A stretch of 51,407 bases of DNA from CAZJYI01 sp964550025. GTDB lineage: Bacteria > Verrucomicrobiota > Kiritimatiellia > UBA8416 > CAYOBW01. Shown piece by piece: positions 37,482-46,296 of this stretch. Below the pieces are notes generated by a model. The model did no database searches and was not told where the DNA came from. It saw nothing but the letters and a program-made list of their open reading frames with translations. The translations under genes and the position numbers were made by a program. Where the stretch lies: assembly GCA_964550025.1 (NCBI GenBank), contig CAZJYI010000077.1, positions 1 to 51,407 on the forward strand, in the 5' to 3' direction. The first letter of the stretch is position 1. Every line of letters starts with the position of its first letter.

Positions 37482-39047
37482 TCAGTGCCTGTAGAGAAAC
37501 TCCATACTGTTGATAAGCGCCCATGCCAGGTCGGTGGCCGATTGGTCCGAGCTCAATCCCGAGTTCTGCCAATAGCCTTCCGCGTCAGCCAGCTCCGAGG
37601 GCGTGGGTTCACGCGAAAGCAGCGTCACGTAGACTCCCCGGATCAGCTTGGCCCGGTCTCCTCCCGCGGCCATCGCGATCCGGCGAAGCCGGATGCTGCG
37701 GGAGATCCGGTTGTAAACATCGGTTGAGTTCAGCATGAACAGCCGTTGCGCGTCTGTCGCGTCGTTGTTGCGTTCGGATTCAAGTCCGGTGTCGCGAGGC
37801 GGCCGCCCGAACATCAGCAGGAAGGTGCTGGTGATGCTGCCGTCCGCCAGCGCGATGGTCCGCTGCTCTTCGGGAATCCAGGTGAATGGTTCGGGAATGC
37901 GGCTCTCGTAGGTCCGGCCCTTCCCCCCGATCCAGTCAAGGGCGTCGACCAGGATTTCCGCGTCAAGCCGACGGATCGGGTAGCAGGCGAAGACGGCATC
38001 GGCCGCCGTCCGGTCCCCGCGCGCGATGGAGGACTGCTGGTACGTGCGGGAATTGAGGATGATCCGGAATATGTGCTTCAGATCGTAGTCGGCCCGTACA
38101 AGTTCCTCTTGCAGGTAGCGCAGCAATTCCGGGTTGACGGGCGGGTTGTCGGGCCGAATGTCATCCGGCTCGTGAATGATGCCGCGCCCCATCAGCCAGG
38201 CCCACGCACGATTGACAATGCTGCGGGAGAACCAGGGGTTCTTCGCCGTGATCAGCCAGTCGGCAAAGACCGCGCGTGGGTCGCGGCCTTCGGCGACGCT
38301 TGCCTTCGTGCCGTCCGGCAATATCGCCTCGAACGGCGCTCGTCTCGCCGGGTCGCAGAACACGATCTCTTCCTTCCACTCGTCCGTGCCCTTGAAGGCT
38401 ACCCGCGAGAAGAACGCGGTCATTCCGTCGCGGCGCTCCCGCGGCCAGCCCGCGGCGCGGGTTCCCATGAAGGTCAGGGCTACCGCCTCGGCAAGCGCCG
38501 CCGGTTTGCGGCTCTGCACGGCGCGATAGAAGTTCACGGGGGGAACGCGGAAGTTGCTGCCGCTGGAAGCCAACAGATCCCGCGCGAACCGGTCATACGG
38601 CCGGTTCTCCCTCACGGCCTCCCGAACCCAGCGGTGGTAGGCCTGCACGGCGTTGGGCCAGAGGTTGATGGGAAACTCGGCCTTGACCCGAAGGAGGTCG
38701 CACCACTTGAGGGTCCAGTAGTCGGCATACTCCTCCCGCTCCAGCAACTCATCGATCAGCCGCGCACGCTTGTCCGGCCGGCTGTCCCGCAGGAAACCGG
38801 CAACACGCGAGGGATCGGGAATTGTGCCGATCACGTCCAGGTGGACGCGGCGGACAAAGACTTCATCGGAACAGGGGAGTGACGGAGAAATGCCCCTCTG
38901 TTGCAGGACGGTCAGCACGCGGGCGTCAATGCCGTTCGCCGGGATCGGCCAGGTCTCGCGCTCGAACGGTTTCACCGCCGCGGCCGTGGCATGGCCGCCG
39001 TGAACCGTGAAAAGGACCGCCATTACCAGCAGAAGACGTCTCATCAT
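37482..39047 (-). CDS. DUF1549/DUF1553 protein
   Basis: The 521-residue exported protein (signal peptide RRLLLVMAVLFTVHGGHATAA) contains DUF1549 (about residues 35-220: CSDEVFVRRVHLDVIGTIPDPSRV and EYADYWTLKWCDLLRVK) and DUF1553 (about 240-510: NPWFSRSIVNRAWAWLMGRGI, RADYDLKHIFRIILNSRTYQQSS and ALINSMEFLYRH). Many members carry an N-terminal cytochrome domain; this one does not, so it should lack haem. It is the usual partner of DUF1501 genes. An unusual point is the short spacing between the two domains. Confidence 0.88.
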   Translation of the reverse strand: MMRRLLLVMAVLFTVHGGHATAAAVKPFERETWPIPANGIDARVLTVLQQRGISPSLPCSDEVFVRRVHLDVIGTIPDPSRVAGFLRDSRPDKRARLIDELLEREEYADYWTLKWCDLLRVKAEFPINLWPNAVQAYHRWVREAVRENRPYDRFARDLLASSGSNFRVPPVNFYRAVQSRKPAALAEAVALTFMGTRAAGWPRERRDGMTAFFSRVAFKGTDEWKEEIVFCDPARRAPFEAILPDGTKASVAEGRDPRAVFADWLITAKNPWFSRSIVNRAWAWLMGRGIIHEPDDIRPDNPPVNPELLRYLQEELVRADYDLKHIFRIILNSRTYQQSSIARGDRTAADAVFACYPIRRLDAEILVDALDWIGGKGRTYESRIPEPFTWIPEEQRTIALADGSITSTFLLMFGRPPRDTGLESERNNDATDAQRLFMLNSTDVYNRISRSIRLRRIAMAAGGDRAKLIRGVYVTLLSREPTPSELADAEGYWQNSGLSSDQSATDLAWALINSMEFLYRH

Positions 39048-39209
39048 GTCCGGTTCCCACGCGTCCCCTGTATCATACACCATCCCCGCGAGGGGACAAC
39101 CGGTTTTCGTCGATCGTGCCGGGCGCACTTGCGATTGCCCGGACAGAGCTTTACAGGCCGCACGTGAGCCGATAAGAAGGCAGTGGTAGAACCGAGGTCC
39201 ATTGGTAGA

Positions 39210-39806
39210 ATGAAGCAGCTTGTTATTGCAGTAGCGTCGTTGTCCGTTCTCGCCGGATGTTCGCACATTGGCCGTATATCGGGAGGGGAACGCCCCTGCC
39301 CGGAAGACCGCGGCGGTCCGTCCGAGATCGATGTCAGGAAGCTGCTGCCGCAGCAAGACCCGTCTCGCTACCCGCGTCTGCGCTCGCGGATGACGACCGC
39401 GGATGTGAAAACCAGGTTCAGCGGGGGCGAATGGACGCAGGGCATCGAACCACCATCCCATTTGAAACCGCTTGTGATTGAGGAGATGCCGTACAGCTAC
39501 GTGAGGCTGTATGTGCCTCTCGACCACATCGAGCAGGTCGAGGAAGCCGAGCTGAGCGACGACTCCACGGCTGTGCGTTTACAGCCTGTCGGTCGCGTTG
39601 TGAGCGTCACGCCGGAATGGTCCTTCGTTGTGTTCGAACCGAGCGGCGACCCGGTGATTGACGTCGGCCGGTCACTCTTGGTCCGTCGCCGACACCAACC
39701 CATCGGCAAGATCCGCACGCTCCAGGAGACAAACGGCGTCTGGGTTGCGGACGTACTGCAGCAGTGGGTGTCTCCCATCAAAGAGGGGGATACCGTGGCG
39801 AGATAG
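39210..39806 (+). CDS. Hypothetical lipoprotein
   Basis: The 198-residue product has a lipoprotein signal (KQLVIAVASLSVLAGCS, cysteine near residue 17) and a soluble part of unknown family with strands such as YSYVRLYVPLDHIEQVEEAEL and WSFVVFEPSGDPVIDVG. A C-terminal SH3-like stretch (RRHQPIGKIRTLQETNGVWVADVLQQWVSPIKEGDTVA) resembles lipoproteins that carry a KOW-like or translation-independent beta-barrel tail. It is divergently transcribed from the DUF1549 gene. Confidence 0.65.
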   Translation: MKQLVIAVASLSVLAGCSHIGRISGGERPCPEDRGGPSEIDVRKLLPQQDPSRYPRLRSRMTTADVKTRFSGGEWTQGIEPPSHLKPLVIEEMPYSYVRLYVPLDHIEQVEEAELSDDSTAVRLQPVGRVVSVTPEWSFVVFEPSGDPVIDVGRSLLVRRRHQPIGKIRTLQETNGVWVADVLQQWVSPIKEGDTVAR

Positions 39807-39856
39807 GAGGGTGCGTCGCCGGCGGGGATGCTCCGCATGCGTGGATCGGGGCGCCG

Positions 39857-39905
39857 TGTGCCGGCTGAAAGCCGGCCCCACCCGTCACCGGCTGAAAGCC
39901 GGCGC
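39857..39905. repeat. Twin hairpins GCCGGCTGAAAGCCGGC
   Basis: Two nearly identical hairpins (39860-39876 and 39888-39902), each with a GAAA-type tetraloop closed by CCGGCT/AGCCGG. They follow the lipoprotein stop and could reduce transcription, although no T-tract is present. Similar hairpins are frequent in PVC genomes. Confidence 0.7.
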
Positions 39906-39979
39906 TACCGTGGTTTGGCGGGCAGGCGGATGGGGAGAGAACCAACCGCAATGAACGCAGAGAACACGAATGGAACGTG

Positions 39980-40597
39980 TTACGGCAGCTTCTTGATGTA
40001 GATGTTGCGGAACTGCAGGGGGTTGCCGTGGTGCTGGAGCAGGATCGGGCCTTTCTCGATGACCTTGTCGCCGCGCTTCAGTGTTTCCATGGGCGCTTTG
40101 TCGACGACGAGTTTGTCGTTCAGGTAGACTGTGACCACGTCGCCCACGAGCGTGATCCGGAAGGTGTTCCATTCGCCGATGGGACTGTCCGCGTTCACGA
40201 GCGGTTTGGCCCCGACCTTGGTCTTCTTGTTGTTCCAGAGCCCCCCTGAGCCTTCCGGACGAGCCCAGATCTGGACCTGCGGTTTGCCGCGAAGGTAGAT
40301 TCCGCTGTCGCCCGGTCTTTCGAACTTCCAGTCGACGTGCAACTCGAAGTTGGCGTATTCCTCCGCGGTCGGCAGGTTCCTCCCCTTGCCATCGTAGCGG
40401 ATCTCGCCATCCTCTACTTTCCAGTGCCCGGCATTCTTTTCGTCCACCTTCCAGCCGGTGAGGTCCTTGCCGTTGAACAGCGCCGTGAACCCTTCGGGCG
40501 GCTGGTTGGTCTCGCCGGCTTCCGCCGGCAGGGGAGGACAGACAGCGCTCGCTGCGACGAGGACCACGGCGACGAGGGGGATGGAAATTCTCTTCAT
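39980..40597 (-). CDS. DUF1080 (3-keto-disaccharide hydrolase-like) secreted protein
   Basis: This 205-residue protein has a signal peptide (ISIPLVAVVLVAASAVC) and a single DUF1080 concanavalin-like domain: GFTALFNGKDLTGWKV, EYANFELHVDWKFERPGDSGIYLRG, GEWNTFRITLVGDVVTVYLNDKLV and GPILLQHHGNPLQFRNIYIKKL. Some members hydrolyse 3-keto-glycosides made by sugar oxidation, which would fit with periplasmic sugar breakdown here. AAGGGAG precedes the ATG. Confidence 0.88.
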   Translation of the reverse strand: MKRISIPLVAVVLVAASAVCPPLPAEAGETNQPPEGFTALFNGKDLTGWKVDEKNAGHWKVEDGEIRYDGKGRNLPTAEEYANFELHVDWKFERPGDSGIYLRGKPQVQIWARPEGSGGLWNNKKTKVGAKPLVNADSPIGEWNTFRITLVGDVVTVYLNDKLVVDKAPMETLKRGDKVIEKGPILLQHHGNPLQFRNIYIKKLP

Positions 40598-41013
40598 GTT
40601 TCTGCTCCCTTTCTTGGATGGCGTCTACTCGCTGCGTGCCTCGGTACACGCCAGAAGTGAAGCGGATCATATGACTCTGATGGTTCAGAGTCAACGGGTT
40701 TGGCGGTGTAAGCTGGGCAGGGTGGAGATGAAGAGGCGGAGTTGTTCGCAACGAGTTTCACGAGTTGGTTGGGATAGACGTGGTTTGTGACCGAGTACCT
40801 GTAGCGATACACGATCCTCACCGATCCTAATCGCACTCTCGGGCGCACCCATCGTCCCGGGGCGGTAGCCGAGGCGCTCGGTGAGGGGGAGGAGTGAGAT
40901 TACGACTGGGGAAGGGAAGATGGCGCCATGGGATGTGAGATCTTCGTAGGAGAGAAGGACCGTGAATGCTGGTACTACGGGGCCGATGCCCTGCTGAATT
41001 GCAGTCCGCCCGC
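40598..41013. other. Intergenic stretch with palindromic element
   Basis: No gene is supported. It contains copy 2 of the palindromic element seen near 12000 and a run into a period-7 array that ends at the GntP stop codon. Confidence 0.5.
40816..40911. repeat. Palindromic dispersed element, copy 2
   Basis: Homologous over its whole length to the reverse complement of 12000-12092, with ends CCGATCCTAATCGCACTCTC and GGAGTGAGATTACGACTGGG. The ends are imperfect inverted repeats, as in copy 1. Confidence 0.7.
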
Positions 41014-41041
41014 CACTCGCCACCCGCCACTCGTCACTTGC
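41014..41041. repeat. Period-7 array, four units
   Basis: CACTCGC, CACCCGC, CACTCGT, CACTTGC in tandem, immediately after the GntP stop codon. The unit is close to the CACTTGC array at 24039. Confidence 0.8.
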
Positions 41042-41045
41042 CCCT

Positions 41046-42761
41046 CTACTGCAGCGCGCCGGGGACGGTCAGTGCCAGGATCAGTGTCATCACCAGGCTT
41101 GAGATTCCGACGAGCGCCAGGAGGACCGTCCACGTCTTCAGTGCCTGGATCTCGTCCAGTCCGCCCATTTTGCAGTAGATCCAGAAGCCGCTGTCGTTCA
41201 TCCAGGAGCCTACCAGCGAACCGCCGCCGATTGCCGTTGCCAGGTAGACCGGATGGAAAGGCAGAGCCGCCGGATCGACCATTGCCGACATCATAGCCAC
41301 CGACGTGATCATGGCCACCGTACTCGATCCCTGCGCGAACTTGAGTAGGCTCGCAAGGCCGAATCCGATCAGTAGCAGAACGACGCCCGATCCTCCCGCG
41401 CCTGCGAACATCCCCTGTATGGCCGCACCGACGTTGGCCTTGCCGAGCATGGCCCCGAAGGCGCCGCCCGCAGCCGTTATCAGGATGATGACGGCTCCCG
41501 TGCTCAAGGCCGATTCTACGGTTACCGCGATCTTCCGCCGCGTTAGCCGACGATGGCGTGCCAGTAGCACCATCGCGATGGCCGCCGCGAGCAACAGGGC
41601 CAGGTTTGCGTTGCCGAAGGCTGTCCCCAGGTTGGCGGCCCGGCGTCTTGGGGTCGTCCATTCGTGGCGCGCGATCGGCGGGAACGCATCTTCCAGCAGC
41701 AACCGGTTGAGCCGCTCCACCTCCGCCAGACGCAGTCGGCTTACGTTCTTCTTCAGCATGGCGCGGGATTCGGCGGAAAGGACTGTGTCCTGAAAGGCCT
41801 CGCCCGAATAGAAGTCGCGTTGGGCCAGCACTTCGTTCAGGGCGTCTGTCACGGCCGCCTGTTTGTCCCGGGGCATTGCCCCCGAGGCGAACAGCTCGCG
41901 TGCGGCTTCCGGCATTCGCTCGCGAAAGTGAGCGGCGACCTTCTCGTTGCCGTTGACGGCAGTCACGAGGGCCGGCCAGTCGCGGATATCGCTCTCCTTG
42001 AGGCGGGCTGCCCGTTCGGCATTGGCGATGGTGCCCAGAACCGAGCCCGTGGTGACCAGGGCGATGGGCAGCAGGATCGGCACGGCCGACCAGAAGAGGG
42101 GCGGCAAACGCTGTTCTTGCTCCGAAGCACCGGTGGCCTCACTGACGAGATCCATGGGCCACCGGCGATTCGCCCAGGCGGCAAACAGCATGCCGACGGC
42201 ACAGCTTGGGAGCGCCACCACGGAGCCGGCCATCATCATGACGCCGATGTCGACACCGAGCACGTCCGCCATTACCAGCGGGCCTGGCGTCGGTGGCACC
42301 AGGGTGTGGGTGGCCACCGCCCCCGCGGTGATCGCCAGCAGGTAGAGCAGGTAGTTGCCGCGAAGGCGTCGGCTCATCGACCGTGCCAGGGGAACGAGCA
42401 GGTAGAAGACCGTGTCGAAGAACACGGGAATCGAGAGAACAAAACCGCTCGCGGCCAGGGCCCAGGAACTGCGTTTCCTGCCGAAGACGTCGACGAAGAA
42501 GCGGACAATCCGGTCGGCGGCGCCGCTGTCGGCCATGCACTTGCCGATCACCGCGGCCATGGCGATGGCAACACCGATCGCGCCCGCCGTGCCGCCGAAG
42601 GCCGATACCACTCGCGGCAGCTTCTCCGCGACGGGACCCGGCGCCAGCAAACTGACTATGATCGCTGCCGCGATGAGCGCAATGAAGGCATTGAGGCGTG
42701 CCCACACGATGCCGCCCAGAACGACGGCAACACCAATCGCGAGTATGATGACCGGTGACAC
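41046..42761 (-). CDS. GntP-family gluconate/organic acid permease
   Basis: The 571-residue protein is a polytopic permease of the gluconate:H+ symporter family, with VVLGGIVWARLNAFIALIAAAIIVSLL, GTAGAIGVAIAMAAVIGKCMADSGAADRI, HTLVPPTPGPLVMADVLG and a C-terminal QGSSTVAMITSVAMMSAM motif. Typical members have about 440 residues. The extra 120-130 residues form a hydrophilic, charged insertion at about 225-355 (ERAARLKESDIRDWPALVTAV to WTTPRRRAANLG) between membrane segments. It should import sugar acids, complementing the sugar genes nearby. Confidence 0.87.
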   Translation of the reverse strand: MSPVIILAIGVAVVLGGIVWARLNAFIALIAAAIIVSLLAPGPVAEKLPRVVSAFGGTAGAIGVAIAMAAVIGKCMADSGAADRIVRFFVDVFGRKRSSWALAASGFVLSIPVFFDTVFYLLVPLARSMSRRLRGNYLLYLLAITAGAVATHTLVPPTPGPLVMADVLGVDIGVMMMAGSVVALPSCAVGMLFAAWANRRWPMDLVSEATGASEQEQRLPPLFWSAVPILLPIALVTTGSVLGTIANAERAARLKESDIRDWPALVTAVNGNEKVAAHFRERMPEAARELFASGAMPRDKQAAVTDALNEVLAQRDFYSGEAFQDTVLSAESRAMLKKNVSRLRLAEVERLNRLLLEDAFPPIARHEWTTPRRRAANLGTAFGNANLALLLAAAIAMVLLARHRRLTRRKIAVTVESALSTGAVIILITAAGGAFGAMLGKANVGAAIQGMFAGAGGSGVVLLLIGFGLASLLKFAQGSSTVAMITSVAMMSAMVDPAALPFHPVYLATAIGGGSLVGSWMNDSGFWIYCKMGGLDEIQALKTWTVLLALVGISSLVMTLILALTVPGALQ

Positions 42762-42815
42762 AGGTCAGCCTTTCACCGCTGGTCGACGACGCGCTCTATC
42801 GACCGACGACGGGGT

Positions 42816-43940
42816 TCACTTCTTTGGCAGCACCCAGATGTTACGGTAGCGCACGGGGTTGCCGTGGTCTTGGAAGTGGAAAGGACCGTTGCGAGGGGCT
42901 TTGGGGAGCTTGACGTTGTCGTGGATCTTGATCCCATTGTGGTACACCGTCAGAAAGCCGGTGGGCTTGCCGTTCTCCCCCTTGCGGACACGGTATTCTA
43001 TGTCGTAGGTCTGCCACTCCAGGGGCGGGAGCGAGCTCAGGTTGAACTTGTTCTCCTTGGGGTTGCCGAACGCGGCGACGGCTTGCATGGTGTCGGGGTC
43101 CTTCCACTTGTACAGTCCGCCGCAGCCGCCCCCGAGATAGGTCGCCATCCCGAACGAATCGAGCACCTGCACTTCCGTTCCGCACGGGAGGTAGCAGCCG
43201 CTGTTCCCGCGACCCTGGCTTCGGGCCTCCGCACGGAGCGGACACATGAACTCGACGTGCTCGTCAAAGCTGCCCTCGAACTTCTCCCTGGAGTTCATCC
43301 CGCCTTTGGGAACCTGCACCGAACCGTCTTCCCCTATCCCTAAAACCGTGTCCACGCGGCGCCGTTGGCTCTGCTCGAGCGCCCAGCCTTCCGGCGTCGG
43401 CTCTGCCTCCGTCGGCCACTCGGAGGGTTCCGCCTTGGAGACCTTCCTTATCGGGATCTCCCAAACACCCCAGCCGTCACGGCTCATATCACCGACGTAC
43501 CACGGCATGCCGCCGCGGCGCACCATGTTGTCGAAGTTCTCTCCGTCGATCAGGACGACGGCACCCGCCGGCGGTTTCCTGCCGAGAGTAGGGGACTGGC
43601 GCTGCACGCGCTCCAGTCGGAGCGCACGTCCGTCGGTGAGTTTGCAGGTGACGGTCCCGGCGGCATACTCGGCACTGCCCTTTTTGCCGGCGGTCGCCTT
43701 GAAGGCAACGGTCTCCCCGGCCAGCTTGCCCTTGTATTCGCTGCGCTCCACCTTGCCGTCGTCACCGGGTTGTCTCAGGAGCAGCATGAGCTCGCCACGG
43801 CCGAGCGCGACCACACGCGCCTCCGCACCGCCCTCGCCTTCATAGATGCCCTGTATCTCGGATTCCTTCGGTGCCGCCGCGGACGCGGTCAACGTTGCGC
43901 ACGCACCCCATGCTGCTACCATCGCCGTCCATGTTCTCAT
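42816..43940 (-). CDS. DUF1080 secreted protein, longer form
   Basis: The 374-residue protein has a signal peptide (WTAMVAAWGACATLTASA), an N-terminal domain of about 100 residues (EIQGIYEGEGGAEARVVALGRGELMLLL), and a DUF1080 domain at about 185-374. The latter shows FDEHVEFMCPLRAEARSQGRGNSGCYLPC, LEWQTYDIEYRVRK, TVYHNGIKIHDNV and GPFHFQDHGNPVRYRNIWVLP. It lies 54 bases upstream of the GntP gene on the same strand, so sugar hydrolysis and sugar acid uptake are probably linked. Confidence 0.85.
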   Translation of the reverse strand: MRTWTAMVAAWGACATLTASAAAPKESEIQGIYEGEGGAEARVVALGRGELMLLLRQPGDDGKVERSEYKGKLAGETVAFKATAGKKGSAEYAAGTVTCKLTDGRALRLERVQRQSPTLGRKPPAGAVVLIDGENFDNMVRRGGMPWYVGDMSRDGWGVWEIPIRKVSKAEPSEWPTEAEPTPEGWALEQSQRRRVDTVLGIGEDGSVQVPKGGMNSREKFEGSFDEHVEFMCPLRAEARSQGRGNSGCYLPCGTEVQVLDSFGMATYLGGGCGGLYKWKDPDTMQAVAAFGNPKENKFNLSSLPPLEWQTYDIEYRVRKGENGKPTGFLTVYHNGIKIHDNVKLPKAPRNGPFHFQDHGNPVRYRNIWVLPKK

Positions 43941-44115
43941 CGGTTGTTCCTCCCTCCGTTGTGTGCATCATGAGGCATCGTACTGTGTCTACCATGAGGC
44001 CTCTTGCGGCCGCAACAACTGTTTGTGCCAGGGGATGCGAACGAACAGGCGCGGTCTTCAACGCCGAGCACCCGGAACACATCCCGCTTCTGAAACCTGG
44101 GTTCCACCACGCGGC

Positions 44116-44487
44116 CTATACGTGTTGATCCACGAGAATCGTGTTCCCATCCGGGTCGGCAATCATGAAGCTCGCAGGGCCGGATGTGTCTTCGTCGGCT
44201 TCCGAGATCATCTGTATACCGCGCTCTCTGAGTTGGCGCTGCAGCTCGCGCACGTCGGTGAACTCGCTCAACTCCCGGGCATCGCTGTTCCAGCCGGGAT
44301 TAAAGGTGAGGATGTTGTTGTCAAACATGCCCTGAAACAGCCCAATGGCGTGGTCACCGTTCTTCATGATCAGCCAGTTCTGCGATTGATCCCCTGCGAA
44401 TACTGCAAAGCCAAGCTTCTCGTAGAAGCGCTTCGAGGCCTCGATGTCCTTTACTGCCAAGCTAATAGAGAAACACCCCAATTCCAT
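44116..44487 (-). CDS. VOC-superfamily (glyoxalase/bleomycin-resistance-like) protein
   Basis: The 123-residue protein fits one VOC unit of two beta-alpha-beta-beta-beta modules: FSISLAVKDIEASKRFYEKLGFAVF, NWLIMKNGDHAIGLFQGM, and FMIADPDGNTILVDQHV at the end. Family members are metal-dependent lyases, dioxygenases or antibiotic-binding proteins. CAGGAGGAG precedes the ATG well. The substrate is unknown. Confidence 0.85.
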   Translation of the reverse strand: MELGCFSISLAVKDIEASKRFYEKLGFAVFAGDQSQNWLIMKNGDHAIGLFQGMFDNNILTFNPGWNSDARELSEFTDVRELQRQLRERGIQMISEADEDTSGPASFMIADPDGNTILVDQHV

Positions 44488-44582
44488 GGTCTCCTCCTGC
44501 ACTGCCCGTTCCTGGCGACAAGTGATTCTGTAGTCCTGGCGTTTTATCCCGGGTTCGGCGCGTGGTGTCAACGCCGTTCGGT

Positions 44583-44785
44583 GGCGTGGCTCGCCTCGTG
44601 ACCCTAGTCAACTGGAGGGATGCCCCGGTTGACGGTCTGAAGGTCGACGTGCGGGTTGCCGCCCGCCCGAAGCCGTTCGCTCGGTGCAACAACAGCATGG
44701 GGTGCCCTGGTCGTTCGAGTCGGGGGCGGTGACGTTCACGACGCGGCTGGAAGAGGCGGACTTCTTCTTGCTGCCGCGGATGTGA
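44583..44785 (+). pseudogene. Remnant of a glycosidase C-terminus
   Basis: In one frame RLVTLVNWRDAPVDGLKVDV (from about 44592) reads like the start of a C-terminal beta-domain of a glycoside hydrolase. After a single-base shift near 44682 it continues in another frame as QQQHGVPWSFESGAVTF and RLEEADFFLLPRM before a stop at 44783-44785. No N-terminal part is present, so this is a frameshifted fragment. Confidence 0.55.
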
Positions 44786-44817
44786 GTCAGAGCACGACTC
44801 GCCTTCGCAGGGGAGGC

Positions 44818-44890
44818 GATGAACGACTACCCGCGAGGATTGTGCCCGCCGAAGCGCTGTCGGAGGCGGGTCCTCCTGGGATGAGTCACC
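44818..44890 (-). other. Degenerate attC-like site after the HEAT gene
   Basis: Read on the minus strand, CATCCCAGGAGGACCCGCC opposes the complement of CTACCCGCGAGGATTGTGCC, and the right core is GTTCATC. The left core has lost AAC. It would mark the inner end of the right cassette block. Confidence 0.35.
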
Positions 44891-45695
44891 GGCCTCGAAC
44901 AGCCGACTCGCCGGATACGTCCGGCGGGTGGGAGGGCTCCCCGTAGCGAGGAGTCCTATCCCGATGGGGCCTCTCTATCCACTTGTCCCATTCTTCCAGG
45001 GTCGCGAAATCGTGTCCGGTGAGTTTGCGCAGAGCAGACAGGGCCGCGTCGAGGACGTCGGTGCGGTCATGCTTTGTATCGTTTGCGTCGTTGCCGTATG
45101 TCTTTGGCATGCCCTGGTGCCTGGTTTGCACGAGTGCGACAAGATGCGGAATCGCTCTCTTGTCTCCCAGTTCACCCAGTGCGTAGCAGGCGCTGCACGC
45201 CGGGTTGTGTGTGCCCGAGCGATCGAAGTCCGCAAGATGCGAAACGATCGTATCGAGTGCATTTGTGGCTTTGAGATCGCCAAGCGCCGCAAGGGCGATG
45301 GCGCGGCGGTGTACAGGCTTGTCGGAGGTTATGTCGACTAGCACAGGAATGGCCCTGCGGTCACCCATGATCCGAAGTGCAATAGGGCGACGATCCGCAA
45401 TCATCTGTGGGACACCGGAACTGTCGCCAAGATAGTGCAGTGCGAGTGCAGCTCGCCGGCGGATATCTCTGTCTTCTGAATCCAGAACGGCCTTGAGCTT
45501 CACGAGCGCTCCAGCCTTCGATTCCGCGTCGAGCTGCTTCAGTAAACCGCTGAACTGCTCAATGTCGAAGTTCTTGTAGCTGTCGGTAAGCCGCCTGAAC
45601 TCCTCCGCGACGCGAGCGGACACAGACGCTGGATTTGATCCAGAGGCGTGCAGGCAAGACACCAGGACTAACACTGCTGCGAGGGTCGTTCTCAT
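44886..45695 (-). CDS. Exported HEAT-repeat protein
   Basis: The 269-residue protein has a short signal peptide (RTTLAAVLVLVSCLHASG) and about four to five HEAT repeats, for example DRDIRRRAALALHYLGDSSGVPQM, PVHRRAIALAALGDLKATNALDTIVSHL and ACYALGELGDKRAIPHLVALVQT. HEAT repeats are scaffolds for protein binding. The gene starts nine bases after the GTTGGGG core of the preceding attC-like site, and there is no strong Shine-Dalgarno sequence. Confidence 0.75.
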   Translation of the reverse strand: MRTTLAAVLVLVSCLHASGSNPASVSARVAEEFRRLTDSYKNFDIEQFSGLLKQLDAESKAGALVKLKAVLDSEDRDIRRRAALALHYLGDSSGVPQMIADRRPIALRIMGDRRAIPVLVDITSDKPVHRRAIALAALGDLKATNALDTIVSHLADFDRSGTHNPACSACYALGELGDKRAIPHLVALVQTRHQGMPKTYGNDANDTKHDRTDVLDAALSALRKLTGHDFATLEEWDKWIERPHRDRTPRYGEPSHPPDVSGESAVRGR

Positions 45696-45703
45696 TTCTT
45701 TGT

Positions 45704-45775
45704 CCCCAACGCTGACCTCACCGTTTTCCAAAGGCCGCGTCCCGCGTCGCAGCCTTTGAGAACAATGGCCAGACT
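45704..45775 (-). other. Possible degenerate attC-like site
   Basis: On the minus strand it ends AGGTCAGCGTTGGGG, like clear sites elsewhere. The inner stem pairs CAAAGGC with GCCTTTG, and GTTTTCC with a partner containing GAGAAC. The outer left arm pairs poorly. Confidence 0.35.
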
Positions 45776-45807
45776 GACTCCGGTCTGAATGTGCCTACGA
45801 GTAGTGC

Positions 45808-46026
45808 TCATGTCTTGTCTCCTTTCAGGAAAAACAGTTCATCCACCCGTCTCTCCAGCTGCCTGGCAAGGAGGAAGGCGAGTAGCGCCGATGGACAGTA
45901 TAACCCCGTCTCGATCGCACTTATCGTCTGGCGCGTCACGCCCACAAGACAAGCGAGTTGTTCCTGCGACAGTTCGTGCTCCGCACGTGCGACTTTCAAA
46001 CGGTTGCCAAGAGTCTCGTCAGCCAT
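45808..46026 (-). CDS. Short XRE-family transcriptional regulator
   Basis: This 72-residue protein is nearly all helix-turn-helix: LGNRLKVARAEHELSQEQLACLVGVTRQTISAIETGLYCPS, followed by LLAFLLARQLERRVDELFFLKG. It resembles small solo regulators that usually control a neighbouring membrane or toxin gene, yet no partner is found in its cassette. GGAGGTGGG precedes the ATG. Two TTGATACT repeats overlapping the promoter could be its own operator. Confidence 0.8.
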   Translation of the reverse strand: MADETLGNRLKVARAEHELSQEQLACLVGVTRQTISAIETGLYCPSALLAFLLARQLERRVDELFFLKGDKT

Positions 46027-46059
46027 CCCGCCCACCTCCAATGTACACCAGCAATGTAA

Positions 46060-46088
46060 GGTATACTGGGCGCAGTATCAAGTATCAA
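46060..46088 (-). promoter_or_regulatory. Promoter with tandem repeats upstream of the XRE gene
   Basis: TTGATA (46083-46088) and TATACC (46060-46065) with a 17-base spacer. TTGATACTTGATACT is a direct repeat covering the -35 region and a candidate operator. Confidence 0.5.
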
Positions 46089-46149
46089 TTGCAGGCTGAC
46101 TAGTATAGCAGACATTCTGTGCCTTGACCAAACCTGTCGGGTGCTCCCA

Positions 46150-46231
46150 GTCGAACGATTGCCGTTCACCAGCCGCTGGAAGACGCGCTCCGGCGCGGCT
46201 TTCAGTGGTACGGTGGGACGGTTTGTTCGCG
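46150..46231 (-). other. attC-like site after the esterase gene
   Basis: On the minus strand the left core GCGAAC and right core GTTCGAC enclose CCGTCCCACC and its near-complement. The centre (GAAAGCCGCGCCGGAGCGCG) is nearly identical to the plus-strand site at 3320-3397. Confidence 0.75.
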
Positions 46232-46296
46232 TCCCCGTTTTCTTGATGCAAGGCTTCCAACTAATTGCGGAAACGGTTGTGTCGGTATCTGGGGAA

